Assembly (NCBI GenBank): GCA_019748235.1
Contig: JAIEPU010000063.1
Span: 1 to 49,051 of the forward strand
Length of the DNA stretch: 49,051 bases
Direction: 5' to 3'
Origin: a bacterium
GTDB lineage: Bacteria; Planctomycetota; Planctomycetia; Kolteriales; Kolteriaceae
Of this stretch, positions 45,601-49,051 are shown piece after piece. The notes beneath the pieces are model-generated. The model was not told where the DNA came from. It worked only from the letters and a program-made list of their open reading frames with translations, and did not search any database. The position numbers and the translations under genes were made by a program. Numbering within the stretch: the stretch's first letter is position 1; each line of letters opens with the position of its first letter.

Positions 45601-47832
45601 GGCGCGGCAGGACTTGATTCAACTCAGATCAATCCGGGCAACAGTGGCGACGTTCCTTCATTTTCGTCGTTCACTACAGATCCCACCCATTCGGTACTGG
45701 CGCCTTCGGGCAATATTGGTGGTGTCGGCTTCCGGGCCGGCGCATTGCCCATTATCCTCGTCGCGACGGATACTGGTTTCGCGTTTCAGCCTTACGGAGA
45801 AACATCGATCACCGGCGTGGGTGGCCTGACACTCCCAATCTCTCAATTGACGGAAGCGTCGCGCTCGACGACCCCGTTCAACGCGGGGGCGGGAATTCAG
45901 CAGACGATCACGGGGCTCAATGCGCTGGGAGCGTTGGTCATTGGACTCGGCGTGAATACAGAGGCGAATCTTGATCCGAGGCAAGACCTCGAGGCGATCG
46001 CCAAGTTGACGGGAGCGGTCAATAATTCGACCACCACGATTGCCAATGGAACGGCGGATGCCATCGCTCCAGGTGATCCGCTCTACTTCCTAATCAATTC
46101 GGGATTCGGCTCGACCGTGGCCAATGGCGTGGTGAATGCCATTCAGAATGCCGCGACAAACGTAGCGATGAACATTACTCTTCGCGCATCCGACCCAACG
46201 GTGAAAATCATCAACCATACGGGGACCGTTAACAATGTCGGTGCCGGACAAACGGCGACGTTCGACGTGGAATTTGTCGGAGACGGCAGGCCTCACCGCT
46301 TCGATTTGCAATTCGTGCGTGAGGGGACCAATGTGGTCCTCGGATCGATCCCGGTCGTCATTGGTACTCCAATTGCCGGCTCTGGCTACGATTATGAGGA
46401 TGTCGAAGTAGGGGAAATCGAAACCGAAGTCGACTTCGGCAGCCAGCGACGTGTTCTGCATACCGTAGCCTCTGGTCCCTCGAGCACTTATCGAGGAGAT
46501 GATTTCGCTCTCGTCTTGAACTCGACCGGTCCTTCTGTCGGCAGTAGCGATACGGTCGAGTACTCGATCGACTGGAACGGCGATGGAAGTGACATCCAGA
46601 CGATCAGCGGCCTACCAGGGACGACCGTCACTCACAGTTTCAATGTCTCTGGGCCAGTCACGATCAAAGTGTCGGCCAGTCATCCCTCCGATGGCATTAC
46701 CTCGCTCGCATTCGTGAACGTGAATGTGATCTCCACCGAGCTATCCGCCGACTCGACGAATCCCTCGTTGACAAACCTTGCCTGGCGGGGAACAACCGGA
46801 GCAGACCACGTCCAGTTCACTCAGGTCGATGCGACGACGATTCAACTAACGACTCTTCAAGAGAATGGAGCCGCAGTCAATAGGACTCAGACTTTCTCCG
46901 GAGTCACTGGTCGCGTGATCGCCCTGGGGCTTGCCGGGGCGGACACGATTGATGCATCGCAGCTCACTCTCACGAGCGCAACCATCGACGGCGGCGTGGA
47001 TGCTGATTCCATCTTCGGCGGAGCGGCCGACGACCTTCTCTCCGGGGGCTTCGGCAATAACTTCATCAACGCCGGTGAAGGAAACAACACCGTCTATGGC
47101 AATGGGGCGGGCGATGGAGCGGAAGGTGTTACATACTCGAACAACACTATCTTGGCTGGCGACGGCAATAACACGATCTACGGGAATCTCGGCGGCGATT
47201 CGAAAGGACGGGGCGGCAATAACTCCATCACCGTCGGTGACGGGGCCAACACGATCTTCGGCAACTTTGGCGGTGACGGCGGCGAAGGAGGTGACAACGT
47301 CATCGTCGCGGGAGATGGTGGAAACACCGTCTACGGTAATTTTGGTGGTGACGGGGGCGAAGGGGGTGACAACGTCATCAAGACCGGTTCCGGCAACGAC
47401 ACCATCATTGGCAACTTCAACGGCAATGCGAGCGCCAATGAAACCGGTGGGCACAATGTCATTGCTGCCGGCGGTGGTGCCGACATCGTTTATTCCTCCG
47501 GTATGTCGCCGGGAAGCCAAAAGAGCGCGGGTTCGATCCTGATCGCTGGATTGACGAATCTCGATGCCGTCGGCCTCATCGCAATCCGGAACGAGTGGGC
47601 TTCAACAGCAACCACGTATGCTGAGAAGATCGCCAACATCGCCGGCACGGGGACTCCCACACGAAAGAATGGAGATTACTTCCTCCAAGTCGGAACGACC
47701 GTCCTCAACGATTCGGCGGTCGATCAACTCTTCGGCGAGACGGGAACATCACAAGATTGGTTCTTTGAAGATCCCTTGCTCGACACGTTAGCCCAGGTCG
47801 ATGCTGGTGAAGAGGTTGATTCACTCGTCTAG
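42682..47832 (+). CDS. Giant surface protein: SdrD-B repeats, VWA-like, PKD-like and Gly/Asp-rich repeats
   Basis: 1,716 residues from the ATG at 42682 (AAGGA seven bases upstream). The N-terminus contains SLESLESRLVLAAD, a LEPR-XLL-type export motif. Seven SdrD-B-like beta-sandwich repeats fill residues about 48-790; each has a calcium-type loop such as DINGNGTKD and the core GWTVFLDD or GITVFLDL. A VWA-like domain follows (about 850-1160), with DDTGS at 857-861 in the MIDAS position. A PKD-like module lies at about 1263-1351. The C-terminal part (about 1405-1610) has repeated glycine/aspartate units (NTVYGNFGGDGGEGGDNVI) akin to RTX or bacterial cadherin-type calcium repeats. There is no membrane anchor or PEP-CTERM tail. 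Exported adhesin or matrix protein is inferred. It is divergent from the sigma/kinase operon. Confidence 0.85.
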   Translation: MSHRMMTWSDAIRKGHARLRKQVISRPVFGWRPSLESLESRLVLAADTAIAGTIFNDINGNGTKDAEEDGLSGWTVFLDDNLNGVLDGAERSTVTNQDGDYLISGITAGNHRVREIVQPGWTPTAPEYVDLNVRSGQEGRARFYNQFTGVPEFGDIAGTVWNDLNGDGVRDYDPDTGAYTDPGVAGITLFLDLNGNGQLNGGEQTAVTDANGEYLFANVTVDTYLVQVVLPNGWEPARQASDVQTVDVFSGFTSQADFGIDQAQNITVQGTLWSDINGDGVRDTDPESGAFTDPALAGWTVFLDDDENGVFSTGDPFAVTDASGFYTIGGAPHGNVNAMVVAPSNWTPTSPFNGVWSLDLLNGQTVTGIDFGYHERQPAVIAGTLWNDLDGDSIRATDPITGEFTEPPMAGITVYLDLNNDGSLTVDEPVTTTNALGQYSFGNLAEGEYTVGEILPSGWEAAPGYATSQIVFAYLDTTTQADFGNFVTQPVTITGVIFADVNSDGIRNVNPSTGSYSEPGLAGWTVFVDSNNDGLLSAGEVSAISDATGTYAITNAHHGSVTIRQVSQSNWNSTAPISGTYSVTLLNGQTLTGIDFGNHPRQDSIIRGTIYADSNKDGSRQSGERGLSGITVFLDLNNNGTLDADEPTTITSTDLFYTPTIDETGTYSFTHLAPGTYQVREIVPADQLPTPESQSTHLITLTFGEERTGVDSGNIYRPSEIHGRKFEDSNGNHLLDAGELGIAGQTIYIDLNRNNVLDSDEPTTVTGEDGSYTFQNVTPDAYVIRQVDSSEYIQSYPNTTDGILWPTGVSHAASGNVTPQEITLSLAKDQSQHETVSLTLPGSGGITNMVDVFLLFDDTGSFTNNSPIVRAAFPQIIASLQSSLPGIDFGFGVGRFEEYGNFADEYAVGRPFILNQPIVASSVSGFQTSIQAALDRMAPGYGGDTPETLIEALYQTVTGAGFDGNNNGTTSDSGAAGLDSTQINPGNSGDVPSFSSFTTDPTHSVLAPSGNIGGVGFRAGALPIILVATDTGFAFQPYGETSITGVGGLTLPISQLTEASRSTTPFNAGAGIQQTITGLNALGALVIGLGVNTEANLDPRQDLEAIAKLTGAVNNSTTTIANGTADAIAPGDPLYFLINSGFGSTVANGVVNAIQNAATNVAMNITLRASDPTVKIINHTGTVNNVGAGQTATFDVEFVGDGRPHRFDLQFVREGTNVVLGSIPVVIGTPIAGSGYDYEDVEVGEIETEVDFGSQRRVLHTVASGPSSTYRGDDFALVLNSTGPSVGSSDTVEYSIDWNGDGSDIQTISGLPGTTVTHSFNVSGPVTIKVSASHPSDGITSLAFVNVNVISTELSADSTNPSLTNLAWRGTTGADHVQFTQVDATTIQLTTLQENGAAVNRTQTFSGVTGRVIALGLAGADTIDASQLTLTSATIDGGVDADSIFGGAADDLLSGGFGNNFINAGEGNNTVYGNGAGDGAEGVTYSNNTILAGDGNNTIYGNLGGDSKGRGGNNSITVGDGANTIFGNFGGDGGEGGDNVIVAGDGGNTVYGNFGGDGGEGGDNVIKTGSGNDTIIGNFNGNASANETGGHNVIAAGGGADIVYSSGMSPGSQKSAGSILIAGLTNLDAVGLIAIRNEWASTATTYAEKIANIAGTGTPTRKNGDYFLQVGTTVLNDSAVDQLFGETGTSQDWFFEDPLLDTLAQVDAGEEVDSLV
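43150..44499 (+). repeat. Two-unit higher-order repeat in the SdrD-B array
   Basis: SdrD-B units 2 to 5 begin at 43150, 43486, 43825 and 44161, and unit 6 at 44500. Unit lengths are 112, 113, 112 and 113 residues, so a 675-bp doublet occurs twice with no net insertion or deletion. Units 2 and 4 carry GI[TL] cores, units 3 and 5 GWTVF cores, and both doublets end in LLNGQT-TGIDFG-H-RQ. This shows the array grew by duplicating a pair. Confidence 0.8.
47170..47400 (+). repeat. Tandem Gly/Asp-rich repeats near the C-terminus
   Basis: NTIFGNFGGDGGEGGDNVI starts at 47248 and NTVYGNFGGDGGEGGDNVI at 47323, exactly 75 bp apart; a looser copy (NTIYGNLGGD) begins near 47170. The two best copies share 17 of 19 residues, but many third-codon bases differ, so the protein repeat is older than the DNA identity would suggest. 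Confidence 0.7.
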
Positions 47833-47877
47833 CTGCTCGACATTTTGCCCCAAGGATCTTGCGGAAAGAAGCGAACG

Positions 47878-47901
47878 GCGCGATTCTATCGGGAATCGCG
47901 C
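47878..47901 (+). terminator. Hairpin downstream of the giant surface protein gene
   Basis: GCGCGATTC (47878-47886), loop TATCGG, GAATCGCGC (47893-47901); 9-bp perfect stem 45 bp after the stop. CCAAGG (47850) and CCTTGG followed by TTTT (47907-47916) could form an outer stem. Probable terminator of weak rho-independent type. Confidence 0.6.
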
Positions 47902-47998
47902 TCCCACCTTGGTTTTCGAATTGAGACTTCCTCACTCATCCTGGTCGTTGTGTGTGACATTGAGATGTCGGCTGATCAGTAACGTCCGGAGAGTTGAG

Positions 47999-49051
47999 AT
48001 GTCTGGTAATTCGAATGTGCACGATCCCCAGGAAGACCTTCCCACCTTCAAGTTCGCGCTAGAGAAATCAGAGGGGAAGGTGAGCGGCAACAGTTTCGGC
48101 AAGGAAGCGACGGTCAGACAGCTTCCGATTTCCGTGGGGATTGCCGGCGTTTCGATGCAGCTTGAACCGGGCGTGATGCGGGAACTTCACTGGCATGCCA
48201 CCGCGGCTGAATGGGCATACGTTTTGAAGGGTCGTGTTCGAACGACTGTCATCGATCCCCATGGATGCGCGGAGACGAATGATTTCCAGCCGGGGGACAT
48301 TTGGTATTTTCCACGCGGCCATGGTCACATGATCGAATGCCTCGGGAACGAGCCGACCCACTTTATCCTTATCTTTGACAACGGTTACTTTTCCGAGTTC
48401 GGCACCTTTAGCATTACCGATTGGTTTGCCAACACACCGAAGGAAATTCTCGCGAAGAATCTCGGCATCCCGGTTTCGCAACTCGAAGGCTTGCCCGATC
48501 ACGAAGTCTATTTCGCGAAGGGAGAACTTCCTCCAGAGCCCCCTTCCACGCCGATTCAAGGCTGGAGACTTCCGCCGCTGACGCACAAATACGAAATGAT
48601 GAAGCAGCCCCCCCTTCGCGAGTTCAAGGGAGGGCGCGAATGGCGCGTCGATTCCACTTCGTTCCCGATTTCAACAACGATGACCGGGGTGATTCTGGAT
48701 CTGGAGCCGGGCGCTATTCGAGAATTGCATTGGCATCCGACTTCGGACGAGTGGCAATACCTCATCGAAGGGAAGACCAGCGTGACATTGTTCGGCTCCG
48801 GTGGACGCTACCGAATCGAAACACTGGAGCAGGGGGACGTGGCTTACATCCCTCAAGGCTATGGACATTCGATCGAGAATATCGGTGACACGCCTTGCCG
48901 CGTGCTCATCGCGTTCAATACCGGCATCTATGCGACGATCGATCTCTCTCAATGGCTGGGCGGCAATCCGCTCGACGTTTTGGCGACGAATTTCAGCAAG
49001 CCAGCGGACCTATTTAAGAATCTTCCAAAGGAAGACGTCTTTATCGCCAGC
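47999..49051 (+). CDS. Oxalate-decarboxylase-like bicupin (3' end outside window)
   Basis: Open from the ATG at 47999 (GGAG nine bases upstream) to the window edge: 351 codons without a stop, against about 380-390 in known enzymes, so little is missing. Two cupin domains each bind manganese: H64, H66, E71 and H110 in the first (ELHWHATAAEW, GHGHMIE), H244, H246, E251 and H290 in the second (ELHWHPTSDEW, GYGHSIEN). FDNGYFSEFGTFSITDW is the active-site lid of the first domain. Bacillus subtilis OxdC has SENS there; this protein has SEFG, keeping the catalytic glutamate (E133) but changing the next two residues. No signal peptide, so cytoplasmic. Reaction expected: oxalate to formate and CO2, or oxidation instead; not decidable from sequence. 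Confidence 0.9.
   Translation, partial: MSGNSNVHDPQEDLPTFKFALEKSEGKVSGNSFGKEATVRQLPISVGIAGVSMQLEPGVMRELHWHATAAEWAYVLKGRVRTTVIDPHGCAETNDFQPGDIWYFPRGHGHMIECLGNEPTHFILIFDNGYFSEFGTFSITDWFANTPKEILAKNLGIPVSQLEGLPDHEVYFAKGELPPEPPSTPIQGWRLPPLTHKYEMMKQPPLREFKGGREWRVDSTSFPISTTMTGVILDLEPGAIRELHWHPTSDEWQYLIEGKTSVTLFGSGGRYRIETLEQGDVAYIPQGYGHSIENIGDTPCRVLIAFNTGIYATIDLSQWLGGNPLDVLATNFSKPADLFKNLPKEDVFIAS

Overview
The window reads as a chromosomal segment of a planctomycete (phylum Planctomycetota). Lineage markers include a DUF1501 protein with a twin-arginine signal, a very large protein of the planctomycete cytochrome c / DUF1549 / DUF1553 type, two sigma-factor/Ser-Thr-kinase modules, a PEP-CTERM protein, and giant surface proteins with LEPR-XLL-like N-termini. 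Genus cannot be read from the sequence alone. Gene starts are often set by GGAG/AAGGA-type ribosome sites, and GTG or TTG starts occur. No rRNA, tRNA, CRISPR array or intact insertion sequence was recognised.

Layout. 1-3.6 kb: ECF-type sigma factor overlapping a WD40-repeat kinase (minus strand). 3.6-5.9 kb: accessory-looking stretch with an orphan hypothetical gene, an AT-rich junction and a truncated secreted-protein gene. 5.9-10.2 kb: guaA, a site-2 protease, surE and a coupled membrane protein, closed by a perfect hairpin between convergent genes. 10.2-21.1 kb: secreted modular protein, DUF1501 protein, a PEP-CTERM gene on the opposite strand, the PSCyt1/DUF1549/DUF1553 protein, a Gfo/Idh/MocA oxidoreductase and a DUF3352-like secreted protein. 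21.3-27.1 kb: trpBA (minus), then a TlpA-like lipoprotein, a SHOCT-like membrane protein, ispH and ribBA (plus).

27.4-36.4 kb: a compact type III polyketide synthase cluster. A coupled run of methyltransferase, geranylgeranyl-reductase-like flavoprotein and type III PKS converges on a tocopherol-methyltransferase-like gene. Divergent from that gene is an operon of YceI lipid-binding protein, ABC ATPase, FtsX/MacB-type permease and an isoprenylcysteine-methyltransferase-like membrane enzyme. Together they look like a route that makes, reduces or hydroxylates, methylates and moves a phenolic or pyrone lipid within the envelope.

36.4-47.9 kb: a surface/regulation locus. On the minus strand lie, in order, a 751-residue Ser/Asp/Glu-rich protein with a C-terminal membrane segment, an ECF-type sigma factor, and an atypical Ser/Thr kinase (HFD and DFH in place of HRD and DFG) whose TPR tail is displaced by a -1 frameshift. 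Divergent from it is a 1,716-residue protein with seven SdrD-B-like repeats, a VWA-like domain, a PKD-like domain and glycine/aspartate-rich repeats. 48-49 kb: the start of a bicupin oxalate-decarboxylase-like gene that runs off the window.

The two loci most worth a second look are the type III PKS/transport cluster and the surface-protein locus, where an SD-rich stalk-like protein and an SdrD-B repeat protein are encoded by separate divergent genes beside a sigma factor and a kinase.
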